Source of the DNA: Pseudarthrobacter naphthalenicus
GTDB lineage: Bacteria > Actinomycetota > Actinomycetes > Actinomycetales > Micrococcaceae
NCBI RefSeq assembly: GCF_029076445.1
Contig: NZ_JARESG010000017.1
Location: forward strand, 1-64,000
Length of the DNA: 64,000 nucleotides
Reading direction: 5' to 3'
The position numbers were made by a program, and so were the translations under genes. Of this stretch, positions 1-9,561 are shown in pieces (within the stretch, counting starts at the first letter, position 1; each line of letters begins with the position of its first letter). The notes beneath the pieces are model-generated. The model was not told the DNA's origin. It was given only the letters and a program-made list of their open reading frames with translations, and did not search any database.

Positions 1-478
1 CCTGAGCCCATTCCCGGATTTCTGCCACCCAAACATCATCGCTCACCCGTCATGATTAACAGGATCCTGGGCCGAAGTCCGATTAAAACGCCGACAGCAC
101 TGAAAATAAACGCGACTGTAATACTAGGGGCCGGCAGCCCCGCCGAAGTGGCGCTCATCACCTTCAAATGGAGAAACCCCTTGTCAACGGGGCCGCCATC
201 CCATAGGTTCGATCTAGCTGCGCTGGAGTGGGTGGGCGGTCTCACCAGTCCTCACCAGTATCTAAGCGTCAACGGCCGTAGAGCCACGCCCGGATGCAAT
301 GACCAGCCGTTTACGGCCAGGGGCTTTGCGTTACCAGGCGTGGCTCTATTGCGTCCGCCCGCCAGCGGCCTGCGCCTCCTCCGCCAAGCGGGTGGTGGTT
401 TGCCGGTAGATTAGTACCCAGACTAATTGCCCGGCTGTCCTTCCCGGCAGCCATTCCCCCAGAAACGGATACCCGCCC
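1..478. other. Intergenic leader region upstream of proS
   Basis: No convincing gene was found here. Positions 1-160 are visibly less GC-rich than the rest of the window. On the minus strand a short frame (about 38-158) would encode a 40-residue peptide with one hydrophobic stretch, but it has no clear ribosome site and I do not call it. Positions 279-348 hold a perfect inverted repeat (listed separately). A possible proS promoter is TTGCCG at 400-405 with ACTAAT at 422-427. The region may also contain the 3' end of whatever lies before the window. Confidence 0.4.
279..348. repeat. 12-bp perfect inverted repeat, probable hairpin
   Basis: TAGAGCCACGCC at 279-290 is the exact reverse complement of 337-348, with a 46-nt interior. 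The interior has alternative pairings, for example GGCCGTA at 274-280 with TACGGCC at 312-318. The flanking decamers 291-300 and 348-357 are also near-inverted copies of each other. It may be a terminator for an upstream gene or a small palindromic element; the sequence alone does not decide. Confidence 0.5.
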
Positions 479-2287
479 GTGGTCACACGACTGTCCCAGC
501 TTTTCCTGCGCACACTCCGAGAAGATCCCGTCGACGCCGAAGTGGCCAGCCACCGGCTCCTGGTCCGGGCCGGCTACATCCGGCGCGCGGCGCCGGGCAT
601 CTACACCTGGCTTCCGCTCGGGCTCAGCGTGCTGCGCAAGGTTGAAGCGGTCATCCGTGAGGAGATGGCCGCGATCGGCGCCCAGGAAGTGCACTTTCCG
701 GCCCTTTTGCCCCGGGAACCCTACGAGGCCACCAACCGCTGGACGGAATACGGCGAAGGCCTGTTCCGGCTCCAGGACCGCAAGGGTGCCGACTACCTGC
801 TGGCGCCCACCCACGAGGAAATGTTCACCCTCCTGGTCAAGGACCTGTACTCCTCCTACAAGGACCTGCCGCTGAGCCTGTACCAGATCCAGAACAAGTA
901 CCGCGATGAGGCACGGCCGCGCGCAGGCCTGCTGCGCGGCCGCGAATTCATCATGAAGGACTCCTACTCCTTCGACATTGACGACGCCGGCCTGGACGCC
1001 AGCTACGCGGCCCACCGCGCCGCCTACATCCGCATCTTCGAGCGGCTGGGCCTTGAAGTCATCCCCGTGGCGGCCACCGCCGGCGCCATGGGCGGTTCCA
1101 AGAGCGAGGAATTCCTGCACCCCACCGAGGTGGGCGAGGACACCTTCGTTCGCTCCGCCGGCGGCTACGCTGCCAACGTTGAGGCCGTCACCACCGTGGT
1201 GCCCTCGGACATCGACTACAGCGGCGCCCCCGCCGCCGAGGTCTTGGACACCCCGGACACGCCCACCATCGACACCCTGGTGGCGTCCGCCAACCAGATC
1301 GCTCCCCGCTCCGAGGCCGACGGCGGCGCCTGGACCGGCGCCGACACGCTCAAGAACGTGGTCCTCGCCGTCACCCTGCCCACCGGGGAACGCCAGCTGG
1401 TCGTCATCGGCCTGCCGGGCGACCGGGGCGTGGACCTCAAGCGCGTGGAAGCCAACATCGGTTCCTTCCTGCCCATCGCCGGCGAGATCGGACTGGAAGC
1501 GGCCAACGACGAGGACCTCAAGAAGCAGCCGCTCATCGTCAAGGGCTACCTCGGCCCCGGCCTGACGCTCGACGAACCCCTGCTGGGCACCGAAAGCTCC
1601 ACCAAGCTCCTGTACCTCGTGGATCCCCGTGTGGTCAGCGGCAGCGCCTGGATCACCGGCGCCAACGAGGCCGGCAAGCACGTATTCGGCCTCGTGGCCG
1701 GCCGCGACTTCGGCTGGGACGGCGTGATTGAGTGCACCGACGTCCGCGAAGGCGACCCGGCTCCGGACGGCTCCGGCCCGCTGGAACTGGCCCGCGGCAT
1801 CGAAATGGGCCACATCTTCCAGCTCGGCCGCAAGTACGCCGAAGCCCTCGAGCTCAAGGTCCTGGACCAGAACGGCAAGCAGGTGGTGGTCACCATGGGC
1901 TCCTACGGCGTTGGCGTGACCCGCGCCGTTGCGGCCCTTGCTGAGTCCAACCACGACGACAAGGGCCTGACCTGGCCGCGTGCCGTCGCCCCCGCCGATG
2001 TCCATGTGGTGGCGGTGGGCCGCGGCGAGGAAATCTTCGCCGCCGCCGAGAAGCTGGCGCTGGACCTGGAAGCCGCCGGCCTGGACGTCATCTATGACGA
2101 CCGCCCCAAGGTTTCCCCAGGCGTCAAGTTCGGCGATGCCGAACTGGTGGGTGTCCCCACCATCCTGGCCGTCGGCCGGGGCCTGGTGGACGGCGTCGTC
2201 GAAATCAAGGACCGTCGGAGCGGCCAGGCGGAGAACATTGCCGTGGACAAGGCTGTGGACTACGTGGTCACTGCCGTCCGCAGCTGA
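479..2287 (+). CDS. proS: Prolyl-tRNA synthetase
   Basis: Charges tRNA-Pro with proline in the cytoplasm. The 602-residue length matches bacterial-type (long) ProRS. The class II core is clear: N-terminal motif 1 region ([20 protein letters not shown]), and a motif 2 region from about residue 142 ([16 protein letters not shown] followed by MKDSYSF). A large editing insertion lies at roughly residues 220-400, and the C-terminal anticodon-binding domain contains the [20 protein letters not shown] stretch. The GTG start is chosen because the protein aligns with family N-termini there; no strong Shine-Dalgarno is visible. A long antisense open frame over this gene is a codon-bias shadow. Confidence 0.97.
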   Translation: MVTRLSQLFLRTLREDPVDAEVASHRLLVRAGYIRRAAPGIYTWLPLGLSVLRKVEAVIREEMAAIGAQEVHFPALLPREPYEATNRWTEYGEGLFRLQDRKGADYLLAPTHEEMFTLLVKDLYSSYKDLPLSLYQIQNKYRDEARPRAGLLRGREFIMKDSYSFDIDDAGLDASYAAHRAAYIRIFERLGLEVIPVAATAGAMGGSKSEEFLHPTEVGEDTFVRSAGGYAANVEAVTTVVPSDIDYSGAPAAEVLDTPDTPTIDTLVASANQIAPRSEADGGAWTGADTLKNVVLAVTLPTGERQLVVIGLPGDRGVDLKRVEANIGSFLPIAGEIGLEAANDEDLKKQPLIVKGYLGPGLTLDEPLLGTESSTKLLYLVDPRVVSGSAWITGANEAGKHVFGLVAGRDFGWDGVIECTDVREGDPAPDGSGPLELARGIEMGHIFQLGRKYAEALELKVLDQNGKQVVVTMGSYGVGVTRAVAALAESNHDDKGLTWPRAVAPADVHVVAVGRGEEIFAAAEKLALDLEAAGLDVIYDDRPKVSPGVKFGDAELVGVPTILAVGRGLVDGVVEIKDRRSGQAENIAVDKAVDYVVTAVRS

Positions 2288-2307
2288 TCCGCAGCTGATT
2301 TCGCACG

Positions 2308-3111
2308 GTGATATCCGGTTTCGAGTCGATCCAGCTCACCACGATCATCCTGATTGTGGTGGCTGGATTTGCTGCCGGCTGGGTGGACGCGGTGGTGGGC
2401 GGCGGCGGCCTGCTGCAGCTGCCTGCCCTGCTGCTGGTTCCCGGAATCACCCCGGTCCAGGCCCTCGCCACCAACAAGATGGGGTCGATTTTCGGGACTA
2501 CCACCAGCGCGGTCACCTACTACCGCCGGGTTAAACCGGACCTTCGGACCGCCATCCCCATGGCGCTGATCGCCCTGGCCGGCAGCTTCGGCGGTGCCGT
2601 GCTGGCGGCCACCTTGCCGGCCAGTGTCTTCAAGCCGATCATCGTGGCCGCGCTGGTCGCCGTCGCGCTTTTTACCGCGCTGAAGCCCAGCGTCGGCGAC
2701 ATCACTGTGCTGCGCCATGACGGCCACAAGCATTACCTCGTGGCCTGCCTGATCGGTGCCGTGATCGGTTTCTACGATGGCCTGATCGGTCCGGGCACCG
2801 GCTCGTTCCTCATCATCGCGCTGGTATCGGCCATGGGGTATGCCTTCCTGGAAGCCAGCGCGAAAGCCAAGATCGTGAACATGGCCACCAACGCCGGCGC
2901 CCTGATCTTCTTCCTGCCCCACGGCTCGCTCCTCTGGGGTGTTGGCCTGGTGCTGGGCCTGTCCAACATGGCAGGCGGCTATTTGGGGGCCAGGACTGCC
3001 GTGAAGCAGGGGAGCAGGTTCATCCGGGTGGTGTTCCTCCTGGTGGTGGGCGCCCTGATCATCAAACTCGGTATCGACGTCTGGCAGGAAAACTTCGCCC
3101 AAGCGGGGTAG
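2308..3111 (+). CDS. TauE/SafE family membrane permease
   Basis: A 267-residue, very hydrophobic protein with about eight predicted membrane segments. The hallmark N-terminal repeat of the TauE/SafE (formerly DUF81) family is present: GFAAGWVDAVVGGGGLLQLP followed by ATNKMGSIFG. A second matching half contains GFYDGLIGPGTGSFL. Members export sulfite/sulfoacetate or other organic anions, but the substrate here cannot be read from sequence. It lies 20 bp after proS on the same strand. The GTG start is the first in frame, with no strong ribosome site, so it could be co-transcribed with proS. Confidence 0.9.
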   Translation: MISGFESIQLTTIILIVVAGFAAGWVDAVVGGGGLLQLPALLLVPGITPVQALATNKMGSIFGTTTSAVTYYRRVKPDLRTAIPMALIALAGSFGGAVLAATLPASVFKPIIVAALVAVALFTALKPSVGDITVLRHDGHKHYLVACLIGAVIGFYDGLIGPGTGSFLIIALVSAMGYAFLEASAKAKIVNMATNAGALIFFLPHGSLLWGVGLVLGLSNMAGGYLGARTAVKQGSRFIRVVFLLVVGALIIKLGIDVWQENFAQAG

Positions 3112-3144
3112 GGGGAATCCTCGCAGGCCGTCCCTGCCCCGGCG

Positions 3145-3156
3145 TACCATGCAGGT
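3145..3156 (+). promoter_or_regulatory. Leaderless promoter -10 for the PLP decarboxylase
   Basis: TACCAT at 3145-3150 is followed by six bases and then the ATG at 3157. Transcription would be expected to start at or next to the A of the ATG, and there is no Shine-Dalgarno in the spacer that would suit a leadered mRNA. Confidence 0.55.
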
Positions 3157-4548
3157 ATGTCCGCAGGCGGGGAACCCTATTCGGAAGCATTGTCAGCCGC
3201 TGCCCGGCGGGCCGCCGCCTGGCTGGCGAGCCTGCAGGACCGTCACGTCGGGCCCACTCGAAGCGCCCACGACCTCGCGGCGGACTTCAACGGACCTCTC
3301 CCTGCCCAGGGCATGCCCGCCGCAGCGGTTGTGGAGTATCTCGCGGACAAGGCCGAGCCCGGGCTGATGGCCATGCCCTCCGGCCGCTTCTTCGGCTGGG
3401 TGATCGGCGGCACGCTGCCCGCCGCACTGGCTGCCGACTGGCTGGTGAGCGCCTGGGACCAGAACTCGGGCCTGCGCTACGCCACCCCTGCAATGGCCGC
3501 CATCGAAGAGGCAGCCGGTCACTGGCTGCTGGACCTCCTTGGCCTTCCCGCGGAGTCAGACGTGGGTTTCACCACCGGAGCGACCATGGCCAACTTCACC
3601 GGCCTGGCCGCTGCCCGGTGGCGGCTGATGGCCGATGCTGGCTGGGATCTCGACGGCGAGGGGCTTGCAGGTGCCCCGCGGATCCGGTGCTTCGTGGGCC
3701 AGGAACGTCACGAGACCATTGACCTCGGCCTGCGCTACCTCGGCCTGGGCCGGCCCGCTGCAGTACCGGCAGACGACCAGGGACGGTTGATCCCCGCGGA
3801 GCTGGACCGGCTGCTGTCCGAGGGGTCCGGGCCCGCGCTCGTCTGCCTCCAGGCCGGAAATCTCCACTCCGGCGCCTTCGACCCTTTCGAGGCTGCCATC
3901 GGGGTTGCCCGTCGGCACGGTGCCTGGGTCCACGTGGACGGCGCGTTTGGGCTGTGGGCCTCGGCGGTCCCCGAGCTCGCGCACCTTACGCAGGGCATGG
4001 CGCTGGCCGATTCGTGGGGGACCGATGCCCACAAAACCCTCAACGTTCCGTACGACTGCGGGATCGCCGTGGTCAGGGACAGCACCGCGCTGCGCAACGC
4101 CATGGGCCTGCACACCAGCTACCTGGTCCACGATGCCGAAGGCCCCGGCGACCCGTTCCAGAAGGTACCGGAACTGTCCCGCAGGGGCCGGGGCGTGCCT
4201 GTCTGGGCGGCACTCCGGTCGCTGGGGCGGGACGGTGTGGCGGGGCAGGTGCGCGGGCTTGCGGAGGCGGCTGCAAGCATCGGCCGCCGCCTTTCAGACG
4301 TGGACGGCGTCGAGGTGCTGAACAACGTGGACTATACCCAGGTTTCGCTGGCCTTCGGCGATGACGCCACCACCCGCGCGGTGACGGCCCGGGTGATCGA
4401 GGACGGAAAAGTGTGGATGTCGGGGTCACACTGGCAGGGCAGGGACGTGCTGCGCGTCTCGGTCAGTAACTGGAGCACAAACGCGGACGACGTCGGTACT
4501 GCCGTCGAGGCGGTCAGCTCGGCTCTTGCGGCGGTCCGGGCCGGTTGA
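3157..4548 (+). CDS. PLP-dependent group II decarboxylase family protein
   Basis: 463 residues of the aromatic-L-amino-acid/glutamate decarboxylase fold (group II PLP enzymes). Visible landmarks are the TTGATMANFTGLAAAR cofactor-binding region near residue 145, the HVDGAFGLW motif with the PLP-ring Asp, and TDAHKTLNVPYDCG, in which Lys293 is the predicted Schiff-base lysine. Substrate is not predictable: members act on tyrosine, DOPA, glutamate, 2,4-diaminobutyrate or cysteine sulfinate. It stands alone between a permease and a convergent kinase gene, so context gives no pathway. The start follows a leaderless-type -10 hexamer. Confidence 0.85.
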   Translation: MSAGGEPYSEALSAAARRAAAWLASLQDRHVGPTRSAHDLAADFNGPLPAQGMPAAAVVEYLADKAEPGLMAMPSGRFFGWVIGGTLPAALAADWLVSAWDQNSGLRYATPAMAAIEEAAGHWLLDLLGLPAESDVGFTTGATMANFTGLAAARWRLMADAGWDLDGEGLAGAPRIRCFVGQERHETIDLGLRYLGLGRPAAVPADDQGRLIPAELDRLLSEGSGPALVCLQAGNLHSGAFDPFEAAIGVARRHGAWVHVDGAFGLWASAVPELAHLTQGMALADSWGTDAHKTLNVPYDCGIAVVRDSTALRNAMGLHTSYLVHDAEGPGDPFQKVPELSRRGRGVPVWAALRSLGRDGVAGQVRGLAEAAASIGRRLSDVDGVEVLNNVDYTQVSLAFGDDATTRAVTARVIEDGKVWMSGSHWQGRDVLRVSVSNWSTNADDVGTAVEAVSSALAAVRAG

Positions 4549-4559
4549 AGTCGCTGGGT

Positions 4560-4598
4560 AAGGGGTCCCCGGGCGTCCGGCTTTGCGGCGGACCCTTT
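4560..4598. terminator. Candidate bidirectional terminator
   Basis: A 9-bp stem with one wobble pairs 4560-4568 with 4590-4598, ending in a short T-run. It lies in the 103-bp spacer between two convergent genes, where a terminator is expected. The loop is long (21 nt), so confidence is modest. Confidence 0.4.
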
Positions 4599-4651
4599 CG
4601 AGGGCGAGCGGCGAGCGGTGCACGGTGCGAGCGCTGCAGGGTGCACTGCGG

Positions 4652-5794
4652 TCAGGTCCCCGGTTCGGGCAGTTCGTGGGCGCCGGGAAGACCTTCGAGG
4701 GTATCTCCTGCGAGGGTACTGGCCACCCACAGCGACCTCGCCAGATCACCCTGATGGTCTGGGCTCGCGGCGTACCAAAGCGCATTGTCCACTTCACGCA
4801 CCACCGCCCACTGGCGTGCCGCTTCGGCATCAAGGCCCGCCGCGGCAGTGAAATCCCGGCAACGCTTCAGCAGCCCGGCGGCCGGATTCTCCCGCGGCAG
4901 GTCGCCCAGGCGGTTCCACAACAGCGGGGCCACCGCGAATTCGGGTTCACCGATCATGGGCTGCGGGTCGATGGCGACGAAGATCCGTCCGCCGGCGCCC
5001 AGAATGCCGCCGGCCACAAGGTCACCCATAACCCCGCCGCCCCCAACACCGCCCTCCGCAACAGCGCCACCCGCAACACTGCCATCTGCAAGAGCGCCGT
5101 CTGCAACAGCTTCACCTGCAACACCGGTGGTTTCGGGCCGGGCCAGGATGTTCAAGAAATGGAAGTCGGTGTGCACCAGGACGTCCCGGCCCGAGCGCCT
5201 GCCCACGGCACCGCGGACCTGGCAGACTTCCAGCGCAGCTTCGAGCAGCCACCGGGGAAAGGGCCGGCCTTGTTGTTCCCAGTCGGCGGGAAGATCATCA
5301 CTCCACTGTTCTGCCCTGGCCGCAATGTGGTCGAATTCCTGCCAGCCAGGTGTCTCCTCCGGTGCCAGGCTCAACTGCCCCATCAGCCCGCCCCAGACAA
5401 CCGCGGCTTCCGCCAGGGGGACGCCCTGAAGGGAGCAGCCCGGATCAAGGCGCTCCAGGAGCATGGCGCAAGTGCCGGCGTCGGCCTCGAGCAGTCGGAC
5501 GGCGCCCGCTCCGCCCCACAGTTCAAGCGCATGCCGCTCCGCACGTGCTTCGTCGTGGGGAAAGGCGATCTTGAGGGCGGCAGGCATCCGGTCCTTCCTG
5601 CGGACCGGAACCACCATGCCGCCGTGCCCGTGCCAGGGCAGCGCTCCCGCCGCCAGGTCCACCGACAGCTCCCAATGCTCCAGCCGTCCGTGCACCAGAC
5701 CCGGGAGAGCGGAGAGCCAGGCCCGTCCGGCGCTGCTGTTTCCGTAGCGCGCGCTGAGGGCCGGCGGGACAGCTACTTCTGTCCGAAGGCTCAC
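4652..5794 (-). CDS. Aminoglycoside/hydroxyurea phosphotransferase-like kinase (APH(6) family)
   Basis: 380 residues resembling the streptomycin 6-kinase/hydroxyurea kinase family (APH_6_hur). The kinase signature is present: Lys75 in an ALKI strand, catalytic loop HTDFHFLN at residues 208-215 with Asp210 as probable base, and IDPQP with Asp276 as the metal ligand. Chromosomal homologues are common in actinobacteria and do not by themselves imply clinical resistance. Odd feature: between the catalytic loop and the metal Asp lies a Gly/Ala-rich insert (about residues 225-268) built from pentapeptide repeats such as AVADG and ALADG, encoded by a 15-bp minisatellite. The start overlaps the stop of the upstream VIT gene by 4 bp, so the two are co-transcribed. 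Confidence 0.8.
   Translation of the reverse strand: MSLRTEVAVPPALSARYGNSSAGRAWLSALPGLVHGRLEHWELSVDLAAGALPWHGHGGMVVPVRRKDRMPAALKIAFPHDEARAERHALELWGGAGAVRLLEADAGTCAMLLERLDPGCSLQGVPLAEAAVVWGGLMGQLSLAPEETPGWQEFDHIAARAEQWSDDLPADWEQQGRPFPRWLLEAALEVCQVRGAVGRRSGRDVLVHTDFHFLNILARPETTGVAGEAVADGALADGSVAGGAVAEGGVGGGGVMGDLVAGGILGAGGRIFVAIDPQPMIGEPEFAVAPLLWNRLGDLPRENPAAGLLKRCRDFTAAAGLDAEAARQWAVVREVDNALWYAASPDHQGDLARSLWVASTLAGDTLEGLPGAHELPEPGT
5028..5132. repeat. 15-bp tandem repeat within the kinase gene
   Basis: About seven degenerate copies of a 15-bp unit. The six clearest copies begin at 5043, 5058, 5073, 5088, 5103 and 5118; the last five follow the pattern GCAASASNNNNNNCY. The unit length is a multiple of three, so copy-number change adds or removes whole pentapeptides without breaking the frame. 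Confidence 0.8.
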
Positions 5795-6519
5795 ACCACG
5801 CCGCTAGCCCCGAGCAGGTTGCCGATCAGGAACGTGGCCACGAGGGCCAGCGCGCCGCCCACCACCACACGCACCGCTGCACGCATCTTCGATCCGCCAC
5901 CGATCCAGGCTCCCAACGCGCCGGTGGCCGCAAGCGCCACCAGCACGGCAACGAAGGTCAGCGGGATTCTGACATCCGCGGGCGGCAGGAGGATCGCCAG
6001 CATGGGCAGGATCGCGCCGATCAGGAAGGCGACCGCTGAAGCGAAGGCGGCGTGCCAGGGGCTGACGATGTCCGTTTCATTAATGTTCAGTTCCGCGGAC
6101 AGGTGGGCGCCCAGGGCGTCGTGGGCTGTGAGTTCGCGGGCCACTGTGCCGGCGGTTTCAGCACTGAGTCCCTTGGCCTGGTAGATCGCGGCAAGTTCGG
6201 CCAGCTCCTCCTCCGGCTCTTCGAGGAGTTCCCGGCGCTCCTTTTCAATCAGGGCCTGCTGGCTGTCCTTCTGGCTGCTGACGGAGACGTATTCGCCCAG
6301 GGCCATCGAGATCGCGCCGCCAACCACGCCTGCAGCGCCGGCCACCAGGATCGGGCCAGGTTCGTTGGTTACTCCCGCGACGCCAACCACGATGGCTGCC
6401 ACGGATACGATTCCGTCGTTGGCGCCCAGCACACCGGCACGGAGCCAGTTGAGGCGGTGGGCGATGTCGTTGTGGTGCGGCTCGTTGTCGTGAAGAGCAG
6501 CTGCAGGTGCGTTGTCCAT
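5791..6519 (-). CDS. VIT1/CCC1 family iron/manganese transporter
   Basis: 242-residue membrane protein of the VIT/CCC1 family. Bacterial members are thought to move Fe2+ or Mn2+ out of the cytosol. An N-terminal membrane pair contains LRAGVLGANDGIVSVAAIV, a diagnostic family signature. A soluble acidic helical hairpin (about residues 75-125, rich in Glu, with KERRELLEEPEEELAELA) matches the metal-binding domain. Three C-terminal membrane segments follow. It is the first gene of a two-gene unit with the kinase. TTTGCT lies six bases upstream of the ATG, so a leaderless start is possible but weak. Confidence 0.88.
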   Translation of the reverse strand: MDNAPAAALHDNEPHHNDIAHRLNWLRAGVLGANDGIVSVAAIVVGVAGVTNEPGPILVAGAAGVVGGAISMALGEYVSVSSQKDSQQALIEKERRELLEEPEEELAELAAIYQAKGLSAETAGTVARELTAHDALGAHLSAELNINETDIVSPWHAAFASAVAFLIGAILPMLAILLPPADVRIPLTFVAVLVALAATGALGAWIGGGSKMRAAVRVVVGGALALVATFLIGNLLGASGVV

Positions 6520-6571
6520 GACTTCAGCAAACCATCCGGGGCCGGGGACTGGCCAGTGTGCTGAGGCTACG

Positions 6572-7801
6572 CTAAGGCGTTCCGGGGGCCGGGGTGCCGC
6601 CGGGGGAAGGCCGTCGGTCCGCGGCGGGAAGCTGGGGCAGGGCGGATTCGTCCAGGATCACGCCGGCAACCGGCCCGGGGGATGCACCCCAGAAGGCCGT
6701 TCTCCGCGCCGCTGTTTGAAGGGCGGCGAGCGCCCAGCCGCGCCCAGCTCCGGCGCTGAGGGCCACGAGGTCACCGTACGCGGGGAGCGCTCCGGCTTCC
6801 AGCACCCCCAGTGCAGCGGCCGGATCTGCCAGGAAAGCCGTATCCAGGGCATAACCGGCGGGCGTTGGAGGCAAGACGGCGCACTGGGCGGCCGCCGCGT
6901 CCCGGGCAGCGTGGCGCAGGTCCTCATGCTGCGTGAGGAAGTCCGACGCCGGAGCCAGGGATGCCGGTGGAAGCCGGGTCAGTGCCGCCTGGTAGGCGTA
7001 GACGAGTTCCTGCTCCGCGCCTACTACCGACGTCAGGGACGATGCCAGGTCAGCCCCGCCCTGAGTCCGCGTCGTGGTGCAGCTGGCCACCGGTGATCCG
7101 GTGCCGGGGCCGGCAGAAGAAGACGCCGCGGGGGAAGGCGGGACGGAGGAGGAGGAGAACCCCGGGAAGGCCCCGGGCAACGTGGTGCCCGGAAGCGTGG
7201 CCAGCGGGGTACCCGTCGCCGCCGCAAGCTCCTCGGCCGCCAGGACCTGGGTAATGCCGGTGCCGCCGAGGAGGCGGGCCATGCCGCCGTCGGCCTTTTC
7301 AGCGTCAGCGAGCCGCCGGGCGCCACTCTCGTGGAGAGCAGCGGCCAGCTCAGCGGCCGGGGACGGCGCCGGGGGCGGGGCGGACGACGAAGGAACCGCC
7401 GAAGAGGAAGCCGTGGCCGGGCTCGCCGAATTTGACGCGCCGGGTGGCGTCGGCGATGCTGCAGGGAGTGCCTCAGCCGGCAGCATCAACGCCCGCGCCT
7501 GCATAGTCAGCAAAGTCACAGCGCGCTGCGATGCGGCAGCCGCCGGTCCCTGCCCGGCCCGCCCGGCGGCATCGCCGGCGGCCAGCGCAAGTGCCCTCAG
7601 GCGTACGGTGTCCGCGAACGCCGCGGCCCTGGCCTGCTCCGATATCGGCGGCGGGGCGGGGGCCTCCGGCTCCCGGGGGATCAGGACAAAGCCGAGGCTG
7701 AGCACCACCGCTGCCGCCAGGGCAAAAACGGCGTACCGGAAATAGCTTCTGCGGGGGCCGGATCCGGTGGTGTCGTCGTTCACAACAGACCATGTTGTCA
7801 C
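6572..7801 (-). CDS. DUF4439 domain-containing membrane-anchored protein
   Basis: 409 residues. One membrane segment near residues 23-40 (YAVFALAAAVVLSLGFVLI) follows a short basic cytoplasmic tail. Then comes a helical Ala-rich region, a Ser/Pro/Ala low-complexity linker of about 60 residues, and a C-terminal DUF4439 domain (from about residue 255: SSLTSVVGAEQELVYAYQAALTRL) with a ferritin-like four-helix pattern. The domain's role is unknown. It is divergent from rimP, a common placement in Arthrobacter relatives. The start could instead be the GTG six codons downstream (7783), which gives VNDDTTGSG. Confidence 0.75.
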   Translation of the reverse strand: MTTWSVVNDDTTGSGPRRSYFRYAVFALAAAVVLSLGFVLIPREPEAPAPPPISEQARAAAFADTVRLRALALAAGDAAGRAGQGPAAAASQRAVTLLTMQARALMLPAEALPAASPTPPGASNSASPATASSSAVPSSSAPPPAPSPAAELAAALHESGARRLADAEKADGGMARLLGGTGITQVLAAEELAAATGTPLATLPGTTLPGAFPGFSSSSVPPSPAASSSAGPGTGSPVASCTTTRTQGGADLASSLTSVVGAEQELVYAYQAALTRLPPASLAPASDFLTQHEDLRHAARDAAAAQCAVLPPTPAGYALDTAFLADPAAALGVLEAGALPAYGDLVALSAGAGRGWALAALQTAARRTAFWGASPGPVAGVILDESALPQLPAADRRPSPGGTPAPGTP

Positions 7802-7889
7802 GGCCAGGGGGCGCCGTGGTGCACCACTGCGGCCGGAAAATCGCTAGTCTAGTAGTCACAACATCATCTATTGGAAGGCGGCCGGCATC

Positions 7890-8504
7890 GTGAGCAATGC
7901 AGAAGCCACGGCTTCATCAGACCCTACCGGATCGGGTACGGCTGAAGCTGCGCCCGCCTACAATCCGGAAGCTGCACGACTCCGTGCCCTGCTCGAACCG
8001 GCGGTCCAGGCCAACCGCCTCTACCTCGAAGACGTGTCCATCATTCCCGGCTCCCACCGGGTGGTCCACGTGGTGGTGGACCTGCCGCAGGAGGAAACCG
8101 GCGGCGTGAACCTCGATGTCATTGCCGATATTTCCAGGGTCCTTTCGGATGTCCTGGACAATGATCCCGCGGATGACGGCCGGCCCTACGACCTCGAAGT
8201 GTCCTCACCCGGCGTCGGGCGTCCGCTGACCGAACCGAGGCACTGGCACAGGGCCAAGGGCCGGATGGTCAAGGTCAACGTCATCCAGGGCGAAAACGTC
8301 ACCGGCAGGGTCCAGTCCGTGGACGAAACCGGCGTGACGATCATCCCGGAGATCGCCGTCAAGAAGGGCATGAAGCCCAAGCAGGGCGAGCCCCAAACAC
8401 TTCCTTTCGACAGGATCCGTAACGGAAAAGTCGAGATCGAATTCAGCCACCTTGAAGAAGCTGGTCTGGAACCTGAGCACAATGGACCTTCTGAGGAGGC
8501 CTGA
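7890..8504 (+). CDS. rimP: Ribosome maturation factor RimP
   Basis: 204 residues; needed for 30S subunit maturation. The N-terminal domain spans about residues 25-115, with the conserved [20 protein letters not shown] segment near residues 96-115. An SH3-like C-terminal domain follows. The acidic tail after residue 175 is an extension. GTG start with GGAAGG about 12 bases upstream. First gene of the rimP-nusA pair; its stop overlaps the nusA start by one base, indicating translational coupling. A possible -10 is TAGTCT at 7844-7849. Confidence 0.95.
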   Translation: MSNAEATASSDPTGSGTAEAAPAYNPEAARLRALLEPAVQANRLYLEDVSIIPGSHRVVHVVVDLPQEETGGVNLDVIADISRVLSDVLDNDPADDGRPYDLEVSSPGVGRPLTEPRHWHRAKGRMVKVNVIQGENVTGRVQSVDETGVTIIPEIAVKKGMKPKQGEPQTLPFDRIRNGKVEIEFSHLEEAGLEPEHNGPSEEA

Positions 8505-9484
8505 TGGATATTGACATGAGCGCACTGAGGCTTCTGGAACGTGAGCGCGAAATCCCGCTGGACCTCCTGATCCCCACCATCGAGCAGGCGCTCCTGGTGG
8601 CCTACCACAAGTCGCCCGGAGCCTTTGAGAAGGCCCGCGCCGAACTGGACCGCAAGAGCGGACACGTGACCATCTGGGCCGTGGAAATTGACGACGACGG
8701 CGCCCCCATCGGCGAGTTCGAGGACACCCCGGCCGGTTTCGGCCGGATCGCGGCAAGCACCGCCCGCCAGATCATCCTGCAGCGCCTGCGCGACGTCGAG
8801 GACGACAACATCCTCGGCGAGTTCAAGGGCCGCGAGGGCGAACTGGTGGCCGGCCTGATCCAGCAGGGCAACAACCCGCACATGATCCAGGTCAACCTGG
8901 GCACGGTGGAGGCCCTGCTGCCGCCGCCCGAACAGGTGCCGGGGGAGAAGTACACCCACGGCAACCGGCTCCGCGCCCTGGTCATCGATGTGCACCGCGG
9001 GACCAAGGGCCCGTCCGTCACGCTGTCCCGGTCACACCCGGGCCTGGTACGGAAGCTGTTCGAGCTGGAGGTCCCGGAAATCGCGGACCGTTCCGTGGAA
9101 ATCGTCGCCCTCGCCCGGGAAGCCGGTCACCGGACCAAGATCGCCGTCAAGGCCAACGCCGCCGGCATCAACGCCAAAGGTGCCTGCATCGGTGAAATGG
9201 GGTCGCGGGTCCGTGCGGTCATGACGGAACTGAACGACGAAAAGATCGACATCGTCGATTTCAGCGAGGACCCCGCCACGTTCATCGCCAGCGCCCTGTC
9301 CCCCTCACGGGTGAATTCGGTCACCATCATCGATGAAGCGACACGCTCCGCCCGCGTGGTGGTTCCCGACTACCAGCTCTCCCTGGCCATCGGCAAAGAG
9401 GGCCAGAATGCCCGCCTCGCAGCCAAGCTCACCGGGTGGCGGATCGACATCGTCTCGGACGCCGTCGCACCAACCCAAAGCTAG
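8504..9484 (+). CDS. nusA: Transcription termination/antitermination factor NusA
   Basis: 326 residues: an N-terminal RNA-polymerase-binding domain (about 1-110), an S1 RNA-binding domain (about 113-185), then two KH domains (about 190-320) with the [14 protein letters not shown] and [16 protein letters not shown] GxxG loops. It lacks the C-terminal acidic repeats of proteobacterial NusA, as is usual in actinobacteria. It modulates pausing, termination and antitermination. The ATG shares one base with the rimP stop. Confidence 0.97.
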   Translation: MDIDMSALRLLEREREIPLDLLIPTIEQALLVAYHKSPGAFEKARAELDRKSGHVTIWAVEIDDDGAPIGEFEDTPAGFGRIAASTARQIILQRLRDVEDDNILGEFKGREGELVAGLIQQGNNPHMIQVNLGTVEALLPPPEQVPGEKYTHGNRLRALVIDVHRGTKGPSVTLSRSHPGLVRKLFELEVPEIADRSVEIVALAREAGHRTKIAVKANAAGINAKGACIGEMGSRVRAVMTELNDEKIDIVDFSEDPATFIASALSPSRVNSVTIIDEATRSARVVVPDYQLSLAIGKEGQNARLAAKLTGWRIDIVSDAVAPTQS

Positions 9485-9497
9485 GCCGTCCAAACTC

Positions 9498-9532
9498 GTC
9501 CGCCGGCCCGGGATCAGCCCGGGGCGGCGGAC
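9498..9532 (+). terminator. Strong GC hairpin after nusA
   Basis: GTCCGCCG at 9498-9505 pairs with CGGCGGAC at 9525-9532. Inside it CCCGGG (9507-9512) pairs with CCCGGG (9518-9523), with one G-G mismatch between the two helices. No T-run follows, so it may attenuate rather than end transcription between nusA and ylxR. Confidence 0.55.
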
Positions 9533-9561
9533 CCGTTTCGGGCAGAACGCCCCGGAGGGGC

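Noticed and set aside
311-2005. Long minus-strand open frame (564 codons) over proS
   Set aside because: High-GC codon bias leaves the antisense frame open. The translation is low-complexity Gly/Val/Asp with no family motif, and proS is unambiguous on the other strand.
4583-6184. Plus-strand 533-codon frame opposite the APH-like kinase and VIT genes
   Set aside because: Runs antisense to two genes with clear motifs; the repetitive segment in it is the complement of the 15-bp minisatellite.
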